From assembly GCA_025766275.1 (NCBI GenBank), contig JAFKAC010000023.1, forward strand, positions 62,001-126,000: a DNA stretch of 64,000 nucleotides. The letters are read 5' to 3'. Source of the stretch: Lactarius indigo. Lineage: Eukaryota; Basidiomycota; Agaricomycetes; Russulales; Russulaceae. Below are positions 45,358-57,060 of this stretch, piece after piece. A program made the translations under genes and the position numbers. How positions within the stretch are numbered: the first letter of the stretch is position 1; every line of letters starts with the position of its first letter. The notes below the pieces were generated by a model. The model worked only from the letters and a program-made list of their open reading frames with translations, did no database searches and had not been told where the DNA came from.

Positions 45358-48300
45358 ATGTCGTCAGCCATGTCCGACCGACCCCCCTCGCCAGACACAA
45401 CATCTACTCACCAACCTGGAGGGATGGCACGCGTCCCTGGAAACCGCACTCCCCGTCGCGTTCAATGGGCTAGTGCCGTCAACCTGGACGGGGTCACAGG
45501 AAGGACACACGAAAACGCTCTGGAGAGTGACACAACTTCAAACCATGAACTAGACGAAGCTGGCCTCGATGTGCGTTCGTGCGGGCGTACGGCGTCGGTT
45601 CCTCAAATACACATTTTCTAACTCGTCTTTTTTGCTCACAGCCAGCTGCGTTCCAAACGCTTACCCACGCACTTGAACATCACCGTTCGAGCTCCGCATC
45701 ACCTCTCCCCGTTGCCGCCGCGGCCCCACCGCCCCGGTCCCGACCGTCGCACTCATCTGCGTCTTCACCCGTGGGGTCATCAGTCAGGTCCAGGATTCCC
45801 CAAAGGTATTGTTGCATGAGACCAATGTCCCTGGAGAGGCATTCATCGAGCCTGACGAGCGCGCTGGGCTTCCTATGCTGCGCCCGGAAGAGAATGAGGG
45901 TCGGTTCTCTGACAGCGAAGCGCGCGCGGCTGATGTCGTCCGTGCACATTCTGTGAATCCATTCTCAAGGCGTTTCTTCCGCCGGCGCTCGCGCTCCACC
46001 CCAGCCAGGCCCAACAAACGCGAGGATACGGAGATGGCGGCGGCAGCTGATACGACCCCACCGATGACGCGCGTGCAAGGAGGTATACTTGCTGCCTTGC
46101 TAGCCCTGTACGATCAGGGATCGGATTCGGCGTCGACGTCGTCTACGGTGAGAACGAGGTCTGGTCGTGGGACTCCAGAGCCCCCTCCACATTCACCCGA
46201 TTCTCCGTCCCACTCTTTCCTAGACCTACCAGGTAGGCGGCTAGCGGACGTGTCCAAGGCATTACACTTGCCAGAGCCACGCCCTTCTAGGGAACGCAAT
46301 GCCGCAGGTGTTTGGGGTTCGCTGATCGCTAGCACGACGGGTACGCTCGTAGGTGCGGCGGCGCCTACACATAGTGGCATCGCTCCGGATATTAAGCGGC
46401 CTGGGTATCACCTCTCCCGGTGTGTGCACCGTCCTTTGAAATGTTATCTCTTCCCCCGCTTATATATTTGCAGCTACTCGCTGGATGGTAGTGTCCGAAC
46501 AGCTCCTCAACATCCCACTCAGGAAAGACCGCGGAGCATGTTAGCCAATGGGGGAATGCACCGGTCGTCCTCGTCCTCGCCCCATACTAGTCCACATGGG
46601 CAACCGCCACATTCCGCTTCTCCGTCGACCCATGGGCCCTCTCGCCAAATGGACCGAAGCCTTGCGTGAGCTACCCAAGCGCGGGCGGATCAGCCACCCA
46701 AGCACCTCTCACACGACGACGGATAGCGAGGGCGGAGACGAGAAGGAGGGTCTGAGCACGGATTCGGAGGGCGATGGTGATAAGCGACGCGACGCAGGCT
46801 ACCTGGAAGCGCATTAAGAACAAGCGGACGACGCAAGGCCGAGATTTACGTGAGTTTGGTGTTTGGCCTACTCCGCTAGATGAGCGTGCTAAGGTCAACA
46901 CCTCGCTGCGCAAGATCACTCGTCATATATCGTCTCTCATCTCACGTCAAACGTTCATCTTGAAGCTAGCGCGCGCGATGATGATGTTCGGCGGCCCAAC
47001 ACATCGCCTTGCAAGCCCAGATGCAGAGCACGGCGCGTGTCCTCGAAATCTCGTTGTCGTGCCTGTACCTCCCAGGATGTGATGTTGATAGCTTTTGATG
47101 ACGACGTCACAAGCACAAGCAATGTGAAGCTGATACGCCAGAGTTCGGCGCTAGACTTGGGCAAGGTGCAAGATGCGTACAAGGTATACTGGCGCGTATG
47201 TGTCTACAGCCGAGGTCATCAAAGGGGAGACTGAAGCACCTAGTTCAGGTTATCCACGACGACATGTCGGTAACAGACGCGTCGGCGGCATTGGACGCGC
47301 TCATGCTCTCGAAAGCTCCTGTATTCCCCCTGGCAACTCATCTTCTTCGGGGGAATGGCGTCCTGCGTCGATTTGCAGCGTCTCGTTCAACGGCTCGCTT
47401 ATCGACAGCCTTATCTCGTTCCCGCTTAGCGCGCTTCTCGTCTCCGTTCAGATCCTGTCAGTGAGAAACGAACTGTACTCCAACGTATTTGAGTGCGTGG
47501 CGTCCTCTCGTCAGGTTTCTGGGCCTTGTGAAATGACTGCAACGCAGGATTACGATCGCAACACTCTTGAGCTTCCTTTCCGGCGCCCTGGCTCAAACCC
47601 ATAAATTTTGCTATTCTGCCGTCGCGTCGTCTTCGGTTGTACTCATTCTTCCCGTACGTCGTCATTCCCATACCTCTCAGCCTTTGAACATTTTAGTAAA
47701 ACCCCCTTCCAAGGGCTTTATCGTCCTATGTGGCTCGCTCGAGCTCTCTTCGCGTAACATTGTTTCCGGCGCTGTTCGCCTTTGCTATGCTCTCGTGTAT
47801 TCGCTCTTCCTTGGCTTTGGCCTCGCAATTGGGGCCCAGATCTACGAGAAAATGACTGGCCTTCCAATCTTTGCCCCGGAGGATTATCAGTGCGCTCAAA
47901 GCCACAGTAACGCGCCTTGGTTCCGAAAAACACCTTCACACTACTGGGGTGAGCCCTGCTACTCTTCGCTCCGAGTCACGCAATTTGACAATCAACCAAG
48001 CATTCCTTACGGTACCTATGTTTGCGCTGTTCCTAAGCTTACGGAACCAGGCGCCATGGTATCGAAAGGAACTCGTGAGTCATGGAATGGCATCCTTCCC
48101 AAGTCGGAAACGTTGAACGAAGATCCAGGCTGTTCTCGTTGCAATTTCGTGTGTCGGCTGGGTCACCAATCACTTTGTTGGCACTCGATTCCCAGGTCAG
48201 AGCGACATCTCCGCTGCGGTCGGGTACGTGCTTGCTTTATCCCATGGAATTTTGTGGGTGACAGCTAGCGCGACAGTGCCGTTTGCCGTCGGTGTCGTTG

Positions 48301-48641
48301 CGAACAGTATATGGTCGTATCTTTAACGGCAACGCGTTTGTCGTCATGGTAACGTCCCCTCCTGCCTTCCGTCCGATAGCACGCTCACCCCCTTTCTCCA
48401 CTACGGGTAGATCACTGGCATACTGTTTCAGCTGCCATCGGGCCTCTGGGAACGGAGGGCTGTTGCACTTTCGCGTCGCAGCAGGCTTCTGGGAACTCGA
48501 CGTCGTACCTGTCTGGATTCCAAGTTGCCCTGCAGCTCGTTTCTGTGTCCATCGGGCTCACCGTAGGGCTCGGCATCTCAGCTGGTGCTCGTTTTCCCGA
48601 TCCAGTCACGCAAACGGAAGAGCGGTGTCTTCAGCTTGTGA
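45358..48641 (+). CDS. ThrE/DUF1212-type membrane protein (PRM10-like), many one-base frameshifts
   Basis: The start is ATG 45358 (MSSAMSDRPPSPD) and the stop TGA is at 48639-48641 after SRKRKSGVFSL. The N-terminal half is Ser/Pro/Arg rich and cytosolic. The C-terminal half is the ThrE domain: RQTFILKLARAMMMFGGPTHR, VYWRVIHDDMSVTDAS, SLIDSLISFPLSALLV, HKFCYSAVASSS, CGSLELSSRNIVSG and WVTNHFV, implying about ten membrane helices. The family is a putative amino-acid exporter in bacteria and a vacuolar or membrane protein in yeast. Introns that fit are 45571-45641, 46420-46473, 46850-46914, 47196-47248, 47493-47546, 47654-47713, 47949-48000, 48075-48128, 48224-48268 and 48349-48410. The exons themselves need about ten one-base removals (for example at 47011, 47078, 47370, 48446, 48599) to read through. 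Confidence 0.8.
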
Positions 48642-50208
48642 TACCTTGTAAAATCCGTACCTCCCTCTCTATATGATAACCTTTTTTCATTCGTTTTGAC
48701 GAGTAAAAACGCAAACCGGAGAACTGAATAATCTCACAAGCTTCGACAAACTCGTACGTGGTGAGAGGATGGGCTGGGGCTGGGGCTGCGGTAATTGAAT
48801 CGGCGAGCTCTCGAGCGTACGCGCCGGACTCTTACCAGCTCTAGAAAAGTCCAAAGGCTGTTGGCGTGTTACGCGGCTCGCGAATTGGGAACGCGCCGCT
48901 CCGAGTCGTCTTGCTCTGAGTCATCCAACCATTACACACTACCATACCCTCAAGCGGCGACTCTACATGCGCGCAGCTGAGGACCCGCCGCAGAGGCTGA
49001 TAGCCGGTGTGTTTTCTCTGTGTCGAACGGTCAATCTCAGTGGCACGCGGTCTACTGCCGGGGAAGGTGGAACGTGGTGGGTGCATGCCCGAAGCCGTTT
49101 CCGCATGCGCACATATATAGCGGCGCTGGTCCGAGGTCTTCAGTCAGTCACAGCACGAGCCCCGTGGACCGCACCATCATAATTCGGATGTGCCCCCCCA
49201 GAAAATACGCACTCAGAAAAAATCATTGTTACAGGCGGGTAATGATCACCTTGAGGCTGTGTCGTGCACACAACTACCCTCGTAAGGCCTCCTCGTTGCG
49301 TAACTCTCCCATGGACGCAAGCGCCACTACCGGCTCGCATCACTTGTATGCCACTGAGGTTCAAGTTTATGCTAACCGGAGACGCCGCGGTCATCAAACT
49401 TAGCTGCGGCTTATCATAAACAGACCACGATGACTGCGCCCCACCAGGACTATCCCGTTTTCCCTCTTTTTGACTTGTGTCACGATGTCCTGAGCTTCAA
49501 CAACGATTTACCCACATACTCCCTTCTGCGTTCACCGTCTCAGATCTCAGGTTTCACTAGATGTACTTGTACTTGGAACCTAATCCTCTCTGTCCGCGTA
49601 TCCCTTCGACAATCCCTCATTCAGGTGCACGACTGCAATTTGCACCACCATCTCACGCTAGGTCCGTCCTTCATATCGTCCTACATGTTTGCCCCAGAAG
49701 AAGGATAATGTTTATAAAGTGTTATCGCCTACAATCACACAAGATTCAACACACCAACTAGCTCGTAGCAGGTTAACCAAAGGTGACGGAAGGGTATATA
49801 GCGAGCGATCAACGGACCGACCGTACGAAGAGAATACATCCAGCGACGGTCAAAGGTGCCAACATCGGACACGTGCAGTGTCCCGACACCGCTCGTGAAC
49901 GGGGTAATCATAAAAATATGGCGTTAAAAAGAAAGTATGAAAAGGTTCTTTTTAATGGTGTTAGAATGGCCAATGGATGTGGGGGGATAGCACACCAGGA
50001 CATATATATTCGTATAAATAAGGAAAAGACGACAAGGGGGGCAGCTGTGTCAAAAAAAAGACTGATCCGTTCGAAAAGTTCACGGCCGCTAGGTCGACGG
50101 CCCAATTGAGAGGAGAGGTTACACACGTACAACGAGACGTTTTAGGCTCGTAAGGTTTCAAGAGGGGGTCGAGGAGGAAAGGAATGGAACAGCAACCCAA
50201 CGATGGGG
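48642..50208. other. Intergenic, one weak open stretch
   Basis: A plus-strand stretch from ATG 49430 (MTAPHQDYPVF) shows protein-like words in two frames but no known family, so it may be a small frameshifted gene. The remainder, including the A-rich 49900-50080 region, holds nothing I can support. Confidence 0.35.
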
Positions 50209-50212
50209 TCAC

Positions 50213-51968
50213 TCAAAGAGTACCACTGTACGCATCTTCGTCAGCAAATCCGCTGTACTGACTCCCAATCGTCGTGCGCCTAGTTGAGAGATTATCGGTC
50301 GCCGCTTGCGACTGAGTCTGGGTAGGGGAGTAGAGGGTGCGCATGCCGCCCGGTGCACCCATGCCAGTATAGGTCGGCGACGGGATGGTGGGGCCTCCTG
50401 CAATTCCGGAGCTTGCGGTAGCACGGCGTTCGGCATAAGCGCGGAGCATGTCATCAGGGAGACATCATATTTGCGGGCATGGGCTGCATCGGCATGAACG
50501 TGGACATCGCGGATGCAGGTTCAGGAGAGTGCGGGCTGTGCGTCGGGGATGGGATTGCCGGGAAGGTAGCGGACTGAGCGGAGAACAAAAGCTCGGGCTC
50601 GTCCTCGCCTTGGGCTTCCGGGAGAGGGGTCGCTAGTGCGCATCACTGGCACAAGAGAACTTCAGTAAAGGGGAGCGAGAGAAATTAGGAGAGAAAAGCT
50701 GCGCACGACGGAGGGCGGGCATGACCGCATCGACACTCGGGCGCGAAGAGGTGTCCCTGCCAGGCCAAGCGAGCCTGGATATCTTCGATGCTGAGTGTTT
50801 GCGGGCCATCGGTCTGAGTAGGCGAGATGTTTCCGTCTTCCGAGTCGAGAGCGGAGGATTGGGTGGCTTCCCATTTGCGGTCAGGGAGAGGTGGGACAAT
50901 AGAAGTGTGGTAGGCACGGCTCTGGACTGTACGGCGAGTCTCAGAGCTGGCGCGGACGTCAGGAGCGAACGATACGCGTGAGACACGCTCTGCGATGATC
51001 TGGGCATTGAGAGCAGAGGAGCGAAGTTGAGCGGTGCCGTTGCTCTGGCCAGGTAGGACGGTGCGAGCTCTCGAACCAATACCGGCTTGACCACCTTCGA
51101 CGGCGACGGTGGAATCGGGGCGAATGTTGCCAAAGGAGAAGGATGAGGAACGAATGCTTCCATCGACAGCCATGCTACTGCGGATAGCAGCCTGGGCACC
51201 GGCAGCAGAGATGGGTTTCCAGTCTGTGGAAATGGTACTCATGCGCTTGTCGATGGCCTCGCTCCATTGCTTGCGTTCCTCCTTGCCACGCTCGCGCTTC
51301 AATTTGATGTATGCGAGGGTTATAAGGGCGAAAACGACAAGGAGAGGCATGAGGACGGCAGCGGCGACTTTGCCTCCGGCGAGGGGCTTGTGGGTCGTAG
51401 GAGCATTCCTCACGACAGTGACAGCACTGTCGGGCTTAGAAGTATCGGCATCGGCGGGGGTGCCTGAGGATGGAGCATGATATGTGACAGTGAAGACGGG
51501 ACCAGCGGGATAAGGGGAGAGGAAAGGAGGGGTGCCAGAGGGAACGATAGAGAACTGAAGGTTGGCGGAAGTAGTAGAGTTCCACCACTTGGGCTTGAGG
51601 GTAGTCTGATAAGAACCGGCAGGGAAGTAGACACTCTGCCAAGCATGGATGCGGGAGGAACCAGTACCAGGGGCAAAGAGGAAGATGTCGACGTTGGTAG
51701 AATTTAAACAGGTGGTATCCCAAGAAATGTTGGCAGGAGTAGTGTACTCAAAAGACTGAGAAGCAGTAGGGGAGACGTAAAACCCGCCGGTATTGCAGGC
51801 TAAAAAAAAAAAATAGACGTTAGACATAAGAGCGATAAACATGTCAGGGAGAGTAGAGAGTATCTAAGGGAGAGGGTATAGGTTGGGAAGAGCAACGTAC
51901 TCGGATTGGCACGTCTGTGAGGTTTGTGTGAGAAGACGCCGTGCGACCTGCCAGTACGGTGGGGACAT
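50213..51968 (-). CDS. Single-pass membrane protein with Ser/Thr-rich extracellular part, frameshifted
   Basis: The likely start is ATG 51968 (MSPPYWQVARR); an intron 51900-51800 removes the later ATG. The main exon encodes an extracellular domain beginning GGFYVSPTASQSF and PANISWDTTCLNSTNVDIF, a pattern like the beta-sandwich of Kre9/Knh1 and similar fungal surface proteins, then a Ser/Thr stretch, one membrane helix (KVAAAVLMPLLVVFALITLAYI) and a long cytosolic tail. Tail segments continue in other frames: DTSSRPSVDAVMPAL, PLPEAQGEDEPELL and, at 50213-50449, MLRAYAERRA to the stop. Joining them needs one base removed at about 50762, 50630 and 50456, and the first exon-exon junction is also off by one. 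Role unknown, perhaps a cell-wall sensor. Confidence 0.65.
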
Positions 51969-52880
51969 GGTCGAGATGTTGCCTTGACTTTTTGGTGTAC
52001 GAAAAAGGACAGTGACCGCTAGACAAGCGGATGGGAGGGAATAAGGAAGTGTTGAAAAGAAGGAGTGGGAAGGGGGGGAGAAGAGGAAGAGGAGGGGGCG
52101 GGGATGGTGGCGAGGTCCACGGACGAGGGAATTCAAGAAATGACAACAATGCTGCTTTTCTTTTGCGGGTTAGCCCGATTCAACCCCTTCGCGACAACAA
52201 TCATGTCATCTTCTCACGCCAAGAGATCCCAAAAAAGGAATCTCATTTATATTTCGTCCTCGGCAGGCGCCAAATACAGCAACTGAGATCCTTCGACTGG
52301 CTTCCGGGAATCAATCCCGCGGCTCGGGCATCCTTATGTCCGGACTGGAGCGACCTCACAATCGCTGGACAAAGCTGGCGGGCTGCGATATCTCGTGGAA
52401 TGTAGTTGTCTCCCAGTGTGAATCGCCTCTTCGAGTCAATATGTCATCTTAGCTCGCGCCCTTTGTCGGAGTTTACCTTATCTTCGCTCGCTTCCACGCC
52501 GAAACGTCAGTGCTACCGTACATGTTTCACAGTCTGTACTGTATTGTAGAAGAAACCAAAGATACAGGGCGTAGGCTCAGATCACCGCGCCCTAATGCCG
52601 CACGGGCTCATACGAGAGAGTAGCCTATGCACCGTAACTTGTACAGGCAGTGCACACGGGCAACTGTACTGTATTGGCTGTCGAGAATGTCAAGTGACCT
52701 TGCCTGATGAGTGGCAGCTCGAGGTACAGTACAATACTGTAGCCTGTATGCTTAGCTCCATTACTGCCAATTGATAGACGCCATAGATCACATAACACGA
52801 CTACATAGAATACAGCACACTGTGGGGGATAACAAGGCCTGATGGTCCAATACAGTACTACAATACAGGGAAAAAATCAA
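51969..52880. other. Intergenic region with a cluster of TACTGTA/TACAGTA
   Basis: No gene is supported. Between 52537 and 52857 five copies of the heptamer occur (52537, 52667, 52725, 52735, 52851), embedded in related words such as CTGTACTGTATTG. This is the densest cluster in the window and lies between the 5' side of the membrane-protein gene and the 3' end of the DUF6535 gene. Confidence 0.6.
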
Positions 52881-55342
52881 TCAGATGCCGTGCCCTTCAC
52901 GATTCTGCAGGAGAGGGGCTTCTACGGCCGTTCGGAGGGGTGAATCGCCTGGTGACGACCAGTGGCGCACGAGCCCCGGGGCTGTTCCATCGCCTGAGAA
53001 CGCGGTGCAGGACGAATCATACGACCACCTCGTGTACCCAGCCGCTGCTGGCCTATTTCTGCCCTCTGCAATGGCACCGTCTCCCCGGTCCTCTTGGTGC
53101 ACCGGATAATCACCCGCGTCTGTAACCTTACGAACCTGTGTCGCGAGTTCTTGACGTAGGCTTCCCGCGACGAGTCGTACCGCACGAGACGCGGTGGGAT
53201 CAAGGGAGCGCGTCCAGCGACCGTAGACGTCCACCGCAAACGCCTCGGAAGCAAACAGCCTCTGCGCGTCCAACGAGGTATCGCCCGCGCGCACGCCGTC
53301 CGCGAGGTGCCTAACGGTCGTGCTCACCATGGACGAGACGCCACGGTCCGCCTCTACGACCGCCACCGCCGCATCGCGCGACACGGCAGCCAGAAACGCG
53401 GCGAGCACGAGCAGCGCCCCGTCGCGTCCGACGTCCTCGAGCGCTGTCCTGGGGTATTTGCGAGCGCATCCTAGGCGTCCGACGAAGCCGGCGAGCTGTC
53501 GTGCACGGTACGCCCAGTACGGGCCCTTTGTCCGCGTCCACTCGGCGACGTGCGTAAGCTCGCGGAGGCACGAGCGCGCCGCGAGCGCCGCGGTGCTAGC
53601 GTGCGATCAGCGCGATTGAAGGGTTGGCTTCGTCCCGGCTGAGCGACGCGAGCGCATCGGCGGTGTGTGCGCCGAAGAGCGTGTCCCAGTACAGACTGTT
53701 CGTGCCCGCGAATTTCTCCGTGATGGCCCATACCGCGCGTAAGGCACGCGTTGGCGCGGCGGGTGCGGACGTGTGGAGCCAGGGCTGAGATAGAGGTGTT
53801 GTCGGAGGTGCTCACGCACGTCTGCAGGAGCCGTCCGATGCTCCACCCGAGGCGCACGTCGCGGTCCTCGAGGAGACGTCCGATCGTGAAATGCGGATAG
53901 TTGTGGGATTCGGAAACGAAGGAATCCAGGAATCCCGGCGATGAAACGATTCTAGCGCGTCGTCATCATTGCCCAAGCTCGAAACCGCCCAGCGCAGAGC
54001 GTGAGCGTCCGCGTTCGGGTCTACGCTTTCTAGATCTAGTTCGAGCGCCCGTATAAAGCCCTCGCGATACCGTTCTCGCCGGGCTTTGATGATCTTAGGG
54101 AGTCGGAAAGCGGAAGAACGGCGATTCTGAGGGGATGAACGACGTCACCCATCGAAGGGCGCAGAGGGTGGCCAGCCGAATCAGCTCTATGGAAGCGCCA
54201 TAAGAAAGTGGATATCGGGGTCTTGAATGGCGAAGAGGTGTCGATCAGTGGCGAGATTGTGAAGAAGAGGTATGACGCCCCGGAAATGGAATATGCTGTC
54301 AGAGCCGTATATGCAACGACTTTGTGGAGAGTGAAAAAATATGTGACCAGGCCTGCACAGAAGAGTAGGATAGCGAGGTGAAGGAACAGCGGGAGGGCGG
54401 TGATCACTTGCTCCATGTGATAATTGCGCGCCCCGTTGAACAGATATGCTCTGATCCTCGCGCGCGTCGAGGGCTGCCGATGGCACTGTGAATATCGCAG
54501 ATATTCCTGACACCACCCCTGCACCAAAATCGCGCCGAGTGCGCATGCAAGGCTGAGGATGAGACTGAGCGACCATAACGTCTGCACGGCAATGGCCAGC
54601 GAATTGGGACGAAGGGGCCTGATATCGGGAAGGGGTACAGCGTTGTTAACCTGGCCTGAAATCTGAAGGTATATTTGGGCGAGTAACAACTCTGTGGAAT
54701 CTCGTTTGCGCAGGTCAGTCCCGACCATAAACGCAGACACGACGATGGAGAATAGCCCCGCCTGGATGGCGACTAGAATTAGATTGCAAAAGTAAAAATA
54801 CAGACACAGAGCACCCACAAAGTTTAAGGTGCAACGAGTCTGCCCTATCCAACGCTCCACAAGCTGCTTGTCATGCTTTTCCGCCTGGCCATTATACATC
54901 GACCAGATGCCCTCATTTGATATTTGAAGCTCCTCTGAAATGATATCAGTGCGTTAGTCATTCACCCCTTAGTCATAGTAGCGATGAAGGTGACCTTCTG
55001 AGGAAGGTACAATAAAGTCGGCAGGATGTGAGTCCGGAGAGACGATGAAAGGTGAGAACGGTGGGTCCCTCCTCGAGAGGATCCACTTCGAAATGAAGTC
55101 AGTTGTGAGCTACCACATGACAGAGAACAGCAAGGAGGATTACCTTGTTTTTCGACTCGATCCGGGTCGTTAGACTTATTGTTTTCGCTGTTCATGTAGG
55201 TGGGGGTATTGACACGTACAGCAAAGCGTTCAAAGTCGTCAACTTGAAGGCTCTTATTGGGCTTGGTTTCTTCGAGGTGTTGAGCTCCACCCAGCCACAT
55301 ATATAGCATAGGCCCGGAAATAATAAGGACTGCTGTGTTCAC
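52881..55342 (-). CDS. DUF6535 membrane protein, copy 1, frameshifted C-terminus
   Basis: The core at 54036-54899 has the DUF6535 pattern: QVNNAVPLPDIRP, LSLILSLACALGAILVQGW, a charged RARIRAYLFNG helix and several hydrophobic helices. A 57-bp intron (about 54776-54832) joins TLNF to AGLFSIVVSAFM. An upstream exon near 55100-55300 contains NKSLQVDDFERFAVR; the start is uncertain. The C-terminal part (helical, Arg/Ala rich, for example EDRDVRLGWSIGRLL, ALVLAAFLAAVS-like segments, ending near 52881) is spread over three frames and reads through only after removing single bases at about 53598, 53770, 53935 and 53942. DUF6535 proteins are abundant in agaricomycetes and of unknown function. A second copy lies at 59.6-61.4 kb in the same orientation. 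Confidence 0.7.
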
Positions 55343-55434
55343 GGCGCTCCTACTAAAGCAACTATGTGGGTTGAGTCAATAGCACCGCCATCTGCCAGGC
55401 ATTCATACAGTCACCCACTAGGCGGTAACGGGCT

Positions 55435-57060
55435 ATGTCCTTGATAGGTGCCCGAAAAGCGCTATTAAGAGCAACTGTCCTACATCCTCAGGGCATATTT
55501 ACACCATCAGTCACGTCCATAGTCGAATTTCTACGCTTTGTGGATGCTCGCCAACATTCAAGCTTACTTGTGGGGGAACACTGCGGCGGCGGGGGCAGGT
55601 TCGACTCACGATGCCGTAAGTCTCAGGTCGCCGAATAACGTAACTGTACTCACGCTCTCTTTGCCAGCTGTTGCCTGGACCCCAGCCAGTCCCTGAGAAC
55701 CTATGCGAGCTCCGGAACATCGTGGCGGACATCTCCCATGCCGCAAACAGGTCGCCCTTCGTTCAGGCCCAAACGAAGAAGAAACTCAGCGACCTCCTGG
55801 GCCAACTCGACGCCGAAGTGTTCCCAGATTGTGACTTTGACAGCGTCTGGCGCACAGGGCGGCAAGCGAAGTCGGCGACCGTGCTGCTGTCGAGGATCCG
55901 CTTCTTCGAAGCCTTGGACGAGCGCATCCGCCAGATCTCGGCACTGCGCGAGCGTTTCGTCGACAGTCGCAAATCCTTCCGCGAAAAGCCGACGAAGCTC
56001 CTCGCAGGGAGTATCCGGGACGGTAGGCTTGTTTGTTATGCCTACGCCGTTTCGTTTGCCGAGGCTCACGGACCGTCTACAGCGAAAGGCCACGCAGCAC
56101 GAGGGTATGTTCTCTGATCTGGAACCCCTCTTTGACCAGATCGACGAATACTATAGGGAGGTCAACGTCTCGCTCCTCGCGGAGGAACGCCGCCTCAAGG
56201 CCGTCCGCCGCTCGCTCCGCGTCACTCCCGACGACAGACTTCGGTGGGAACACATTCGCGACGCGTGCAGAGAAGCTTCTAGACTCCTCGCAGTCGAAGA
56301 CAGCCACAGCACGCAAGCCCATCCGCACCCTTACCACAGTTCCTCGTTCGCCCCGTCCGATCGACCACCTCCACCATCCGCACCCCACACAGGCGCGCCA
56401 CAGCCACAGCCAGCAGCCACCGTAAAGCACCAACAAAGCGGCGTCGAACATGCGGGCGCTCGCACGGACGGTCGCGGCGGCAGCGCGACCGACTGCGGCA
56501 GACGCACGCGAACATCGCGCCGCTCACGCACCACCCGCAAACGGACCTCCTGCGGCTGATGAGCGAGTACGAGAACGGCGAGAAGACGTGTCGCCAGCGG
56601 ATCGGCGAGGTGCTCGAGTTCTCCGAGCACTTCATCCGCTCCTTCGCCTGAGGTGCCCGCCCTCGACGATTTCCGAGGACCACCTCCTCCCCGCGGCGGC
56701 GGCTTCCTCTTCGCACGTGCTCCGGGAAGTCGCCGCGGACGTGCGCAATACGAGTGAGTCCATGTGCTGGCCTAATGTCCGGCCTCGTCTGGTGCTGACC
56801 CACGCGTTCCTCCACTAGTGCCTGCCGTGCAGAGCTCTTTGCCCCGTCCCGCGGACCACTTTGTCCGCTTTGAGCGCTGCCTGCCGATGGCCGACAGATC
56901 GACGCAGAACCTGTACCAGTCGCTTCACGGGCTCGTGCTTCCCCTGGAACGCCCCGAAGACCCAAAGCAAGGTGTGCTTCGTCCGCTGACACGAGTTCAG
57001 CTCCGAGAAGAACAGCGGATCTGGAGAGGCCTCGAGGAGCAATGGGCCAACCAATTATAG
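55435..57060 (+). CDS. Coiled-coil protein, possibly Atg17-like, frameshifted
   Basis: Coding segments are 55435-55615 (GARKALLRATVL), 55668-56021 (VPENLCELRNIV to SFREKPTKLL), 56079-56430 (MFSDLEPLFDQIDEYYREVN, DRLRWEHIRDACREA), 56440-56753 (TDLLRLMSEYENG, EVLEFSEHFIRSF) and 56819-57060 (PAVQSSLPRPADHF to a stop). Introns 55616-55667 and 56754-56818 are clear. Three one-base removals (about 56424, 56510, 56652) link the segments. The helical composition and the ARKAL start recall Atg17, the scaffold that organises the Atg1 kinase at the site of autophagosome formation, but no decisive motif is present. Treat the identity as a hypothesis. Confidence 0.55.

Noticed and set aside
43870..48641. 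Programmed +1 frameshifting in phospholipase D and the ThrE gene
   Set aside because: The sites share no slippery sequence and occur far too often per gene, up to about one per 100 coding bases.
50209..50454. Independent small gene
   Set aside because: It is the C-terminal end of the membrane-protein gene at 50213-51968, separated by a single extra base.
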